From: Mycteria americana
Lineage: Eukaryota; Chordata; Aves; Ciconiiformes; Ciconiidae
Length of the DNA stretch: 64,000 bases
Direction: 5' to 3'
NCBI RefSeq assembly: GCF_035582795.1
Contig: NC_134370.1
Location: forward strand, 47,045,501 to 47,109,500
Shown here one piece after another: positions 25,801 to 37,019 of this stretch (position 1 is its first letter; each line of letters begins with the position of its first letter). Both the position numbers and the translations under genes were made by a program. The notes beneath the pieces were generated by a model. That model had not been told where the DNA came from and made no database searches. It saw nothing but the letters and a program-made list of their open reading frames with translations.

Positions 25801-28800
25801 CTTATGGGTCCTGTTGATCTATTTGTAGGTATTTGTCTATAGAAAATGTGTGCTCATCTGGTCATGCGTTTCCAGCCATCTGCTATTGGCAGTCTTCCAG
25901 GCGTCCCTTATTAGCATGAGGTTGCTCAGCACTCTCTCCGGGATCTTGGCTGCAAAGCCCCTCCCCCATTTCTAACAAAATACCACTGGTTTCTGATACG
26001 GCTTGGGTAGCAAATGTTTTTAATGTAGATGTCCAGGCACTAAAGCCCTGATAGCTGCCTCTGACGTGCTGTGGAGGAGTGGAGGAGCAGGGATACGAGT
26101 GGTTTGGGGTCATGAGGAGCTGTAGCATCTGAAATGTGATCCCTGCTAATGTAACCTGATGTTCTTTCTTTCTTGCAGTAGTATTCTACCTTTGAGTAAA
26201 TGTCCCCAGCTGCAGTGCTGCAGGCACATTGTTCCAGGGCCTCTGTGGTGCTCCTGATGCCCCTCACCCACTGTCGAAGATCCCCGGTGGGCGAGGGGGT
26301 AGCAGGGATCCTTCTCTTTCAGCTCTGATATATAAGGTGAGAAAGATCTGATGTCTAAATAATGACCTGTACCCATGTTGCAAATGTGTTTGGTTCCTTT
26401 TGCAGTCTGATGGGAATAAATGCAAATAACTCCAACGTAATAAGTGGAAGGACAGTTAATTTTTCAGCAACCATGTTGGCAGATTGCTGAGCTGCATGTA
26501 GCGCGTTCCTGCTTAAATATCACCTGTTTATTAAGAAATTAGATCTTTTCTCAAAGGTGTGCAGCAAGTAATTCACTAGCCCTGTTCCCGGAGGTCTGTT
26601 TCAGCTATTGTATGTGGAGCCAGCATTATCAAAACATGAAACAACTTCTTAAATGTCTCACAAAAGAGGAAGCAGGAAGCAGAAAGGTGAAATGCAGAGA
26701 GAGAATGGTTGATAAGCTCCTTCCTGTGCCCTAGTCTGGAAGGTAAAGCTGTTGGGGCCTGGGAGCTGCCTGAACCTACGTACAAGTAACTCCTGACTTC
26801 ATAAAAGGACGAGGCAGCCGTCCACCTCACAGACAGGAATGTTTCTAGAACACGTGCATAGAATGAGGCAAGATCAGGAAGGCTATGTGTCTTCAAACTT
26901 GCTTAGGAGCACGTGGATCTGTGTAGCTCTCATTTTTTGTCCCTCTTCATTCTACAGGACTTTTCCTTTTGAATGAGGAGACCTGGCTGTTCCTTGCTGT
27001 AGAATAATTGGCACTCATGCAGCTTTGTGTTGTGTTATGGTGGCACACATCTGTCTCCCTTCTGGGACAGGGGCAACTTTTCCACAAGCCAGGGAGTAAA
27101 GTGCTATCAGATGAGGTAGCCTAAATTTATGCTCAGCTTGCAAATTTGGCTGTTCAGACAGGAGTGTTGTCATAGGTGTTAGACTTGATTTTTAATTACC
27201 CTCTGGGAGGCACACAGACTTTGTATGATGAAAAGATACAGGCCATTTTGGGTCACAGCTACCAAAGTCTCCTCTTGAAATTCATGAGAGAATTGCAGAC
27301 CTCACAGCTGCTTTCAGAGGAGTTTTCTTTAACGCAGCCTTGGTGAATTTTTAGCATGTGCCTCACCTGCTTACCTTGTGAATAAATGTCAATCTCTGTA
27401 GCCTCTTAATAATTATGTAACATCAGCTTAATGCTATTGAGGTGAATTGTCATGGATGTTGGAGGGGCATGAAATCCAGAGAAGCAGCAGAGCGCAACAG
27501 GCTTCCTATCAGATAAAGCTATTTATGTATCTTCTTTAAGAGGGGCTCAGGACAAATAATGAATTCCCTCTGGGTGGGAGGGGATGAGAAATAGGGGACC
27601 TGCAACTTGAACACCTGCAGGCCAGCTTTGCCAAGCCTTGCACGCACACCAGGCGAGGTCCGAAGGCAGAAAATGGGCTCAATGTGGAGGGGATGCTGGT
27701 GGAAAGAATCAGAGTTTGGAGGCTTTGAAGTGTTTGATTTCAGTATGGCCTTGAGTTAGCAGAGAAGCTTTTGGCAGTGGTGAGTAGGCAGGGGTTGCTG
27801 CCTGTGGGGATGTCATCTAGATAGCTGCATCCCAGAAATAGAGATATAATTCTTTCTGGGTTTATTGCTGAGAAAACCTAGCAGAATCTGTCAGAAAATC
27901 AGGCCCTTCTGTAACACAGCTCATCCCAAAGCAGAGTGGGCTGTGTTGCCCAGTGGTTTAAAGTCCAACCTCAGACAGGGGTTACTGGAACTCTCTCTGC
28001 CCCTCTCAGTTGCCTGCTTAATCTAGTGGTGCTGTAGTTACATCAGGCTGAGCTTTTCAGCCAGCAAGCTTCAGCATGACCTGGAAAGGCATCTGGACCC
28101 AAAAGCTTAAGTACTTTTTCCAGCTGTATCAGCTGTTCTAGTTCAAGGGATGACCTTTCTGAATGAGCCTGCCGCCTTCAGAGTATGCAGCACAGTGCTC
28201 ATATACAACCGCACTATAAATTAAGCAGCTGGGACTCCCTATAGATGTTGGGATTTTTGTGTTAAGAGACTTAATACTCGACCCTTCCTCAAGGGAGCTT
28301 TACTTGAGCTGGGAATGCAACAGCGATCGGCATCGGTGCTGCGCAGCCAGGACAGGCTTTGTGCGAATGGATGTGCTCTGGCTAGCAAACTTGGCAGGAG
28401 GCTGCAGGTGTAGCACACGCCAACAGTAGGTTGCATACACAGGTTTCTCGAGTCGCTTGGCTATGGTAGACCATAACATCCTTTCTTCTTACGCTGTCAA
28501 CACGTAGGGGCCTCCCCTGGTCCTTGTCGGGACATCTCAGGAGCATAGCTGGGTTGGAAAATCTTGTGCTCAATAAATTGTAGCCAAGTGGAAGCGGTCC
28601 TTGTGGCTTTACTTCACTGAAATGGAGCCCAAGACTGAAGAGCCAAGTGGTTTAGGCAGCTGTGTATAAAAGATAGCCTGGTGGGTTGTGGGTTGGTTTT
28701 TTTTTTCCCCACAATAGCATGGTGGGGGGATTTTGTAGGGGTGAACCAAAACCAAGCATTTGTTGCATAAATGGGATTTTGCTTTGAGCAGCTTCCAAAG

Positions 28801-31800
28801 AATTCTGGGCTGCTGTGTCACAGGAAGAGCTGTTCTCCCCAGCATCTCACTGTCTCTATTTTGATGCCTAGAAATAAAATACCAGCTGCCCAAGACAGGC
28901 TGTCTAAAGGTAATTCACACTGAACTGGGGGAACTGGTTCTCTTAATCCCTGTGGTTATGCTGCCTTTGGTTCATGGGCTGTCGCATTAGGGGTCTTTTT
29001 AAGTAGAAAAACCTTGCTAGGTTTGGAGTGCAGGGCATAACTTCTGGTGACAGAAGGGCTAAGCCAGAAGGCTTGGAAAACTTTTCCCCCTCCTATTGTA
29101 GGCTTCTGCCAGTCTTCCTGCACAAATGCATGCGTGTGCCTCCCCCTTCAATGTGTCAATCCCAGCCTGCTTTTCTCAACTTCCTCACCCTGTTTTTGTT
29201 TTCATGAAATATAAGAAAAGAAGCATCTGTGAGCTTTTCTTGAGAGAAGGATCTTTCCTGAAACAGAAATGCTTTCTGTACAGTAACAACAACTGGAAAA
29301 GCCTCCTATAAAGTCACTGGTGAAGGCTGTGCATATAATCCCCTTGGTTCTGGTTTGGGGTGGGTGGGTGGGTTGGTTTGTTTGTTTTTAAATACACCTC
29401 TGTAGTGTGGAGCTCTTGCTGAGCTCCAGTCTGATTCTTGCCGCTAGCTCTGTGGTGGCTTTATCAGCAGCAGTCTGACTTTACTTGAGCAGCTGTCAGT
29501 AGGTTTCTTAGCACACTCAGCTTAAAAGTAGTAAAACCTGACAGCAGGTGCAGCCATGAAAACTTATTTCAAACTCAATGAATAAACTTACTTCCTACAG
29601 GATATTTATTCTGATGAAGTGTAAACTTGTTTTTCAGCTAAGCTTTGTGGGGTTTAAACAAATGGCAGCTTCTTCTGCTCCAGTTACCAAAGTCAGGCAG
29701 TTCCTGATTTGTATGCGGTGTTACTTTGTCACCAGCATTAACATACTCAATGGCTTCTTCCTTGTCACAGTAGTCAAACCAAGAGGGATCTATTTTCATG
29801 CACATGGTAATAGGAATTAAAAGCACTGGGACACAGGTTTGAGGAGCCTAGAAAGGGTCGCAGATGTTTTTGCTGAACCACTGATCTTTCAGCGATACTT
29901 ATACCTTAATAGCTTAAAACACGTACAAGAAAACATCTGCTTGAAAAGCAGCGATACTGAGGAGTCTTCTACCCTCTTACTAGGCACCGTTGGCTGCCGA
30001 TGTGTTTGTACTGCCCATCTTGTAAATGCTTCTTCACTGCAGATCCAAACGGGACTAAGTTTTCTTTGCTGTACTGGCTGCCTGTGTGTGTTATGGTCAG
30101 AGATGAGTATGTGTCACTACAAAGCATTTATTAAGCCTAGTGTGGTGAGATGCTGTCTTTCTGCAGTGATGATGTCACTTGTCTCATTGTCAGCAGATCA
30201 GGGTTCATCACGAGCTGCTGAATTAATCACCCTGATAAAATAAAATGCCCGGAGGCTGGATGGTTGCTCACCTAATGACCTGATGGAGTAAACAACCTCC
30301 CACCCCACCTGTTGATGCCGTTGATGAGAGAGGGGCACACGGCTTTCCCAGGCATTCCCATGAGTCGGGAACAGAGCAGACATGACTCGTATTATCTGGT
30401 TTACTTCAAAGCTGTGCAGGTGACTTCGTAAATATGAGAGAATCAGGATGCATGAGCCTGTAACCAAGCAGATGGGAACAGTTTAGCTTCCACTGCAGCT
30501 GACAGTGTTAACTCAGGAACCTAATGAATTTCTTCATTGTTTCATTGGGGCTTTTTGCAGTGAAATGTGGAAATCATTATTGGGCAAGCCAGCTGCCTGC
30601 AAAAATTACTAGGAGGAATGGAGTTTTAACCACGAAATTGTTTTCTAGGAACTGCTGAGCTGAATCTGAGGTGGTCTGCATGCTTGGCATTCTAGTTAGA
30701 GTAGTATTGGAGATGGACGTGTACCTTTGTGGTCTCTGGAAAAGACCTCGTCACAATCTTCAAATCTTTGTAGCTTCTGTCTGTTTTGGGATTCTCTCTG
30801 TATTTTCCTCCCTTGAACCAGGAAGCAAACCATTTGCCATACCGGTTGGTGACAAATCTGGGAAAGCAATTTGTGGTTATCCCTTAAACAAAAAGACTGT
30901 CTTCGGGATTGGGGAGACAACAAAATTGGTCAGACTGTGGCAGCCGATGCTCTTCCAGCTTGTCAGTTCAAGTTGTGTTCTTTGACAGGTAGTTCATGAA
31001 CCACCCTTCAAAGATGTGGCTGGGACCTGCAGTGAATGAATGGACTCTCACTACCCAGAAATTTAATATAATGTAAATATGCAAAACTGCATTCCCTTGA
31101 ATAGGAAAACATGACTAGAAAATCACCCTGAGGTCTGAGTACTCATTGTGGTGAGCCTGTGAAAGGGGAAGGGAAAAGTGTAATGTTCTTCTTAGTAAAA
31201 CTATAATACCACTTATTTTGCATTTGCATCTCTCTAGTTATACTCCCCAAGCTGTTTAGTATGTAGGACTTTTTTGTTCTTCATTTTTGTATTAGGTTAG
31301 AATAAAAGCAAGGTATTCTGGAAAATACAGGTACTTCGGAACAATAGCTATTAACCACTTACACACTTGTTCAGAGTGCTGACACTCGGATATGAGCTTG
31401 CAGCCGACTGTGCATACCTTCACGAGCTATGGTGAGTCTCAGAGTGGTGAATTTTAGTCATAAGCTGAAACTCTGGACACACACCAGTCTGTAAGGGCTG
31501 GTCCTTTCTCAGGAGGGTGCTCCCACTGAAAACAGTCCCTTTGCATGCTCACTTGAGCATGGTCTCTTACTTTTTTGTTTGTTTGTTTACAATCTTATGG
31601 ATAGTTTTCTTTAACCCTAAAGCATATTTCATGGGCTCTCCTCCCTCCCTGCACAGGACGAGAAGATCACTGTTAACCAAGATGTCCCAGTACACGAAGG
31701 GAAGCCTCATATTGTCCACTTCCAGTACAAGGTCACAGAGGTGAAGACCTCCTCATGGGATGCAGTGCTCTCTAATCAGAGCCTCTTTGTGGAAATCCCT

Positions 31801-34800
31801 GATGGACTATTAGCTGATGGAAGCAAAGAAGGGTAAGTTCAGGATCCCAGAGCTGTGTCCATGGCTTCGCAGGGAGCAGGGCTTTGCTTACATGGGTGAT
31901 GCTGTGTGTGTGAGGAGAATGGGCTGTATGTACAGCAACTCTGTTCCTGGTATGTCCTTATTCCCTTGTCTTCAGAGAATTGTTCTCCTTTATATATTTT
32001 CTTCCCCCTTAGTGGTCATTTCAGATGGGTTACTGTTTTTTGAGTCCCTATGCTAATGAAAAATAAGCAGTAAATGAGCAGAGTGATTCTTTGCATACTT
32101 TGGTACGGAAAATCTACAAGCCTTTCTCCGATTTTTGTTCTGCTGGCCACTTGGCAAGCGTATTTTGGCAGGTGTTTTCCTCTCTTTCAGGGAAAGAAAA
32201 CTCCATTATATTGATGTGCTCCTCATCAGTAGGTGGATCTACTCTTGAAGTGCTGCCACGCAGGCATTGGGCTCTGCCAGAGTCTCTGATTTTTCTCTGT
32301 TGGCAGAATACGGTAGTGTTTTGTCCAGACAGTTCTGCTCTGGGAAGTTTGTGTAAACGCAGCTTCCAGATCAGCTACTTCCTGCCAAGTGCTTTGCCAG
32401 AGATCCCCACTGGTGGGGAGCACTGTAGTGTAGATGTAGCTTTACTGGATTCCTCTGCAAAGCTCTCTGAAGTCCTCCTAAATCTCCAAGTAAGCTTCAT
32501 CCCTAAATGACACAAGCTAATTAAGAAAAAAACCTCATTGGGCACCTTCAGTAAGTGCCAGTATTCTTGCTGTCTCACACTTGTCTCATTTGACTCTGAG
32601 TCCAGATAAATGTTTGTGTAACTTCTTCGGTCAGCCCATAAATCCTTTAGCTGTCCAAGTGCCTGCTCTCTTGGGAGCGGGTTCTTCTGGGAGAGTATTT
32701 ACCCACCTGTGTCATCATGACTTAAAGCACAATTTTGTAAGCTTATTTTTAGCTAGGTAAAACAGCCTAGTAGAGGCTATAACTAAAATAGTTCATTACC
32801 ATATTAACAAAACCCTTGCAAATTTAATCTCCCTCACTGCACTCCAGTCTCACTGACTGCTGTTCGTTAGATGTCGATGGAAGCCCTGTTTGTTGCTGCT
32901 CTAGCAGCCTGCATTGTAAATGGTTAAAAGGCCAGCAGTGACAGCAATGGCTCCACTGCGCTGATCCCCGGGGCTCAGAGAGGGGTTAATGCAGTGCTGC
33001 TTCCATCAAGAGGTGGCAGAAATAATTTAGCTGGAAAGGCAGGAAGTGTGGATTCAGGGTGCATCAGCTGTGCCATCCAGCTGATGTGTTCAGGAAACAG
33101 CTTTGCCTGTGCACATGCTCCTTCAGTGATGTTTTTCTCTTCTCTTCTGCCTGGCATGAGATTTTTTTTTTTTCTTCTCCCCGTAAAGCACAAAACTTGC
33201 AGATCCCCTCATGTATGTTGCCAGTGGGGGGATGTAGCCTGGCTCAGGATCAGCTGCAGTATTGAGGTTCCTGCATATGAAGGCTTCTGTACAAAATTAC
33301 TGGCTGATGGGGATGGGTGCTTGTGCATGCTGGCACGCAGATGCCGAGGACAGTGACTTGTTGGGTGAATTGATGTGAGGATAGCTCTTAGTTTTGCAGG
33401 GCTGGATAGTGAAGCAGGAAGCCCATTGTTTCCACACCCATTGTTCGCTGAAGGGGTTTGTAAACAAGTAATCTTTCTGCCTGAAAACATCCAAACAGTT
33501 GATAATGCTCAGAGGCTTCCTCAGGACAGGACTTCCTATAGCTGATGTTCTTTTGTCTTCCTCCTCCTTGGCAGGTTATCAGCACTGTTGGAGTTTGCTG
33601 AAGAAAAAATGAAAGTCAACTATGTCTTTATTTGCTTCAGAAAAAGCAGAGAAGACAGAGGTGAGAACTTGCCCCTGCTGTCAGGTTTGCTCCCTAGATC
33701 TAAAGCAGTGCTGCTGAAGCTGTACAAAAATCTGGTAGTCCCAAGGGAAGGGAGTTCCTGCTTCCTGTTGCAGTTATTGTTATATGCATAATTCTTGTGG
33801 TGTTCTTACAAATTAGAAATAGTTTCTTGTGGAGGAAATAAGCCCTTTCTTGAGACTAAGGGAGAGGGAGTATTTTGGTTTCTCCAGCAGATAGGCTTTG
33901 CTGTCCTGCCGTTAAATTATTACTAGTACTCTCATGCAGAAAGCTGCTGCTGAATTACTTGGAGTATTTTCTTGTCCAGAAATTGGTTAATATTTCTCCT
34001 TTGGTAAGGAGTGAAGGTCTCCATTTGGCACCAGGCTTCTGTGATTTGGAAGGAGAAATCAGGGACAAGTTATTACATGGGATATGAACACTTAGAGCTT
34101 GTTGCCCTGATGGTTATCTGATTTGTAAAGATCTCCCAGCAGTTTTGCCTGTCCTAGACCTACAGTTTTGCCCGTCCTGACCCTGGCTATAGATGCTTAT
34201 GGCTTAAGGGGGCTGCATTAGGATCTAAAGATAGACATGTTGGATGAGTGATTACAGCACAGAAGTTTGAGATTTGTGGTGAGGTACCAAGCTATGGATG
34301 TGTCACTTTAAATCTTACTAGATGCAGGCTAGTAACCAAGCAATTGCCATGGCAGGAGTAATTCAAACCTTAATTCTGACTTTACTCTGCTTCTTCACAA
34401 GCTGCACTGTCTTCTCTGAAACGAAGCACATTATTAGAGCTAAGCTGTGCTGAGCCCAGGAAGATGTCATTCCGTGTTATGATGCTATAATGTCACTGTC
34501 ACCACAGGTTGCATAGGTGACCTCCACAGTGGTGGATTTAGGAGACATCTTGATACTGGGTTTTGTTTGTAAAAATGGGCTAGGTGTTGCTCTTGGACCT
34601 GGCTTATTTGTATGAGTTCTGGAGCGCTCTAGATCCTGGGTCCTTGCCTATGCAGTTGAAATTCAGTGCTGTCTTGAAAATATACAGGAGGTCCTCCGCA
34701 TGACTGCTCAGCGGCTGGAAGTTGATCATCAGAGGGTGCTGTAGAGATTAGATGCTGCACCAGGGTAACTTTCACGGGTCACAGGGAAGTGATCGCTTTG

Positions 34801-35605
34801 GTAACAAGCGGGCATGCATCCAGTCACTGTGTAACATAACCTTGCCTGACCAAGACAAGGTGCATGTGGGGACTGACCCTGCTCTGAATTTCTGTGCATA
34901 ACCCATGGTCTGAGGGTGCCTTTCCTGGGGGATTGCACCGAGCTGTGCTGAGTTGTCTTGAGTTTCCACTGAGCTCCAGGTCCTCCTCACAGAGACAGCA
35001 AATTTCTGCCTACACCCTGAGTAAGCAGATTCCTGTTTACTGCTCTCTGACCCACTTTCAGGGCTCAAAGGATGCTGGGACCCATGTAAGTACAGAATAA
35101 AAACTTTGATGTGCTGTGGGATGGCCACATGCATCCTGGGAAAGTGGGTCTGTGTGGCTGATGCAGGGAGATGACCAATCATCACTGCTTCTCAGAGGGG
35201 ATGGAAGAGAGATAGTGGGATAGACATGGACCGACGTGCTCTGCTGCACAGCTAAAATCCCCTTCACACTTAGGAGCAGCTGTGATGAATGCAGGGAGAC
35301 AAAAACCTCCTATTCAAGAGTGCTGTCACGTTAAAATGGTTTCTTTCTGTGCAGGAAGCTCTGGATGCACTCACAGAGGGTGTTCAGTGCACTTTGATAT
35401 TTGTGGCTTCTAGGGTGATGCAGGTAAAGAGGATTATTCCTGGTGGTAACAGATTTCCTTCTCTTTGGTAGCTCCACTCCTGAAGACATTCAGCTTCTTG
35501 GGCTTTGAAATCGTGAGGCCTGGTCACCCCTCTGTCCCGTTGCGGCCAGACGTGATGTTCATGGTGTACCCCCTGGATCAGAACTCTTCCTCTGATGAAG
35601 AATAG
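22795..35605 (+). CDS. OAZ2: Ornithine decarboxylase antizyme 2 (five exons, +1 programmed frameshift)
   Basis: Antizyme 2 binds ornithine decarboxylase monomers, blocks their dimerisation and sends them to the 26S proteasome without ubiquitin; it also restrains polyamine uptake. The coding exons are 22,795-22,814, 26,179-26,336, 31,657-31,832, 33,575-33,660 and 35,472-35,605, all with GT/AG junctions and matching phase. The first frame runs 32 codons (MINTQDSSILPL to LWCS) and stops at TGA 26,255-26,257. Skipping one base there gives a 190-residue protein, against 189 in human, with near-identical sequence including the antizyme signatures [34 protein letters not shown] and [13 protein letters not shown]. 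Relative to human I see SK for SN near residue 14 and an acidic, serine-rich tail longer by one residue. Translation is regulated by polyamine through the frameshift. OAZ1 and OAZ3 are excluded by the MINTQD start and by the human OAZ2 match. Synteny with ZNF609 agrees. Confidence 0.97.
22815..26178 (+). other. OAZ2: OAZ2 intron 1
   Basis: A 3.36 kb intron with donor GTGCGG and acceptor TTTCTTGCAG. Its 5' 300 bases belong to the CpG island. The rest is ordinary AT-richer intron sequence with a T10 run near 23,200; I see no embedded gene or recognisable mobile element. Confidence 0.9.
26179..26336 (+). CDS. OAZ2: OAZ2 exon 2, carrying the +1 frameshift site
   Basis: The exon encodes residues 7-32 in the initiation frame. 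After the +1 shift at TCC-TGA it encodes residues 33-59 in the new frame ([12 protein letters not shown] to SLSALIYK), ending in phase 0 at donor GTGAGA. All cis signals for frameshifting, both upstream and downstream, are within this single exon. An unshifted ribosome releases a 32-residue peptide. Confidence 0.97.
26252..26258 (+). promoter_or_regulatory. OAZ2: Antizyme +1 frameshift site TCC-TGA-T
   Basis: The seven bases are the canonical vertebrate antizyme shift site: UCC (Ser) in the P site, the UGA stop in the A site, then U. A +1 slip reads GAU (Asp) and continues into the antizyme frame. High polyamine raises efficiency in known antizymes. The context TGG TGC TCC TGA T is the same as in human OAZ2. 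Confidence 0.97.
26260..26310 (+). promoter_or_regulatory. OAZ2: Frameshift-stimulating RNA pseudoknot
   Basis: The stem 1 arm CCCCTCACCCAC (26,260-26,271) pairs with GTGGGCGAGGGG (26,287-26,298) in eleven Watson-Crick pairs with one A-C mismatch. The stem 2 arm GATCCC in the loop (26,279-26,284) pairs perfectly with GGGATC (26,305-26,310). The knot begins two bases after the UGA, the spacing known for vertebrate antizyme 1 and 2. I folded it by eye; the match to the known antizyme pseudoknot layout makes it convincing. Confidence 0.92.
26337..31656 (+). other. OAZ2: OAZ2 intron 2
   Basis: A 5.3 kb intron with donor GTGAGA and acceptor CTGCACAG. It contains scattered T-rich runs and a GGTGGGTGGGTGGG-to-TTTG simple stretch near 29,358-29,390. 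I recognise no gene, RNA or mobile element in it. Confidence 0.85.
31657..31832 (+). CDS. OAZ2: OAZ2 exon 3
   Basis: 176 bases encode residues 60-117 of antizyme 2 (starting [16 protein letters not shown] and ending LLADGSKE) plus two bases of a glycine codon. The exon begins the conserved antizyme fold. The donor is GTAAGT. Confidence 0.96.
31833..33574 (+). other. OAZ2: OAZ2 intron 3
   Basis: A 1.74 kb intron with donor GTAAGT and acceptor CTTGGCAG. It is unremarkable, with a T11 run near 33,163, and has no embedded feature that I can support. Confidence 0.88.
33575..33660 (+). CDS. OAZ2: OAZ2 exon 4
   Basis: 86 bases encode residues 118-146, including [20 protein letters not shown], part of the ODC-binding domain. 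The exon ends with one base of an alanine codon at donor GTGAGA. Confidence 0.96.
33661..35471 (+). other. OAZ2: OAZ2 intron 4
   Basis: A 1.8 kb intron with donor GTGAGA and acceptor TTTGGTAG (AG preceded by T rather than C). No embedded feature is recognised. Confidence 0.88.
35472..35605 (+). CDS. OAZ2: OAZ2 terminal coding exon
   Basis: Encodes residues 147-190 ([20 protein letters not shown] to the acidic tail ending SSSDEE), stopping at TAG 35,603-35,605. This region forms the end of the conserved antizyme domain. Confidence 0.97.
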
Positions 35606-36275
35606 CTGCAGTGGGGGGGCTCCAGTGTGACCTGAAAATGCTGTTGAGGGGAGAGAGGGTTACATCTCCTTTCTTGAGGAAAGGGAAAACAAGCTTCTGT
35701 TGGACTGAAACTGCATTTCCCATTGTTAGATTGGCCTGTGTATCCTCAGAGTTGACTATCTCATTGAAACATGTTGCCTAGAGAACTATATATACACACA
35801 TATAATCACCAAATAGTAAATGGAAGATGTTTATGAACTGGCATAGGAGCTCTTTACGTGCAGCTGTGTGGTGTGTTAGCCTAGGGGTGCCTGGTGCTGA
35901 GGCCATGCGTGAGGGAGCACAGCAGTAGATGCGGTATCAACTCCTCAACTTCTCTAAACTTGTGTTGGTCCTTTCCTGATCACCCAATGTATGCTCATCT
36001 GGCAGACTATCTTTTTATTTTTCACTCAGACTCTTAAGTAGAAGGCATGTGTTGGGTGTTAGGCACATGGAGGAGACGTGCTTGAGCTTAACCTTAACAC
36101 TACATTAAAACCCCTGTGTGTCTCCGCTTTGGGGCAACGGGTGCTGTTTTAACTGGTCTAACTTTTTTTTTTTTAATCTCTTGCTCTTCCAGCTTTTGTT
36201 TTAAGCAGTCTTAACTCTGTCCAATGTTACCACTGCACTATCAGTGTTCAATAAAAGGGGCATTCAGATTAACTT
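35606..36275 (+). other. OAZ2: OAZ2 3'UTR (proximal form)
   Basis: About 670 bases follow the stop codon to just past the AATAAA at 36,250-36,255. The stretch includes a TATATATACACACATATA microsatellite near 35,785 and a T10 run near 36,163. A longer form could continue to about 37,020 using the second AATAAA. Confidence 0.8.
36250..36255 (+). terminator. OAZ2: OAZ2 proximal poly(A) signal AATAAA
   Basis: A canonical AATAAA lies 645 bases after the OAZ2 stop. It sits in the context TGTTCAATAAAAGGGG, and cleavage would be expected around 36,265-36,280. Confidence 0.8.
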
Positions 36276-36992
36276 CACACAGCTGGGGCTGCTTATTTGA
36301 AAGGAACAAAGCCTCTGGTGGGCCTCCTGTTGCACTGCGATGGTTTCAGAGGGTCAAGTGAGTGTTCAGAGCAATACCTCTGCTCTGGGGGAATGTTTCC
36401 TTACCTGCCTGCAGTGTGGTGATTGTGGTGGTCCAAGGAGCCTAAACAGCTCACACCTTTATCCTCTGCCAAAGGATGGAGCAGGCCTGTGGCTGTCACC
36501 TCTGTTCTTCCTCCTCACCTTTCCAAAGAGATGATCTCAAGACTTGAGATGCCAAGCTAACAGCTGTATCCAAACCAAAGGGGGTTGTGTGGGGGGCAGG
36601 TGTGGATGGTGGCTCTGCCAGTCGTGGGGTATGCTCTCCCCATCTGGGGGCTTTCCTGGGATGGAGGGGTGGGGCTGCAGTGCTGGCAGTAGCTTGCATT
36701 TCATCCCTACCCCTTCTAATGTTGGAGAATGAGGTTGTGCTCTTGTTTTTGTGCCATGTGGATGTAACCTGGCTGGCTTTCTTTGAAGGCCACATGAGAA
36801 GGGTAAACCCTACTGTGAGCTCTCTTCCTGGCCTGGCTGCTTGCATGTGGACTTGTCCTTGTGTGCTTTGTTGTGCTCTCGCCCTTCTGTGGAGGATTTT
36901 GTTAAAAGCTGAAGCCAAGCCATTCCATAAACAACTTGGTCAGTGTTTTCTGTTTGGGGGAGAGAGGTGGGGCTGGGCGACAAGTTTGTGTG

Positions 36993-36998
36993 AATAAA
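36993..36998 (+). terminator. OAZ2: Possible distal OAZ2 poly(A) signal AATAAA
   Basis: A second AATAAA is followed after about 15 bases by GT/T-rich sequence (AGTTTGTGTCTCTC), the usual downstream element. It would extend the 3'UTR to about 1.4 kb, close to the length known for the human gene. Whether it is used cannot be seen. Confidence 0.5.
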
Positions 36999-37019
36999 CC
37001 ATCTTAAAGTTTGTGTCTC

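Noticed and set aside
26255-26257. In-frame TGA read as a pseudogene marker for OAZ2
   Set aside because: The stop is the programmed frameshift site; the rest of the gene is intact with correct splice sites and conserved protein.
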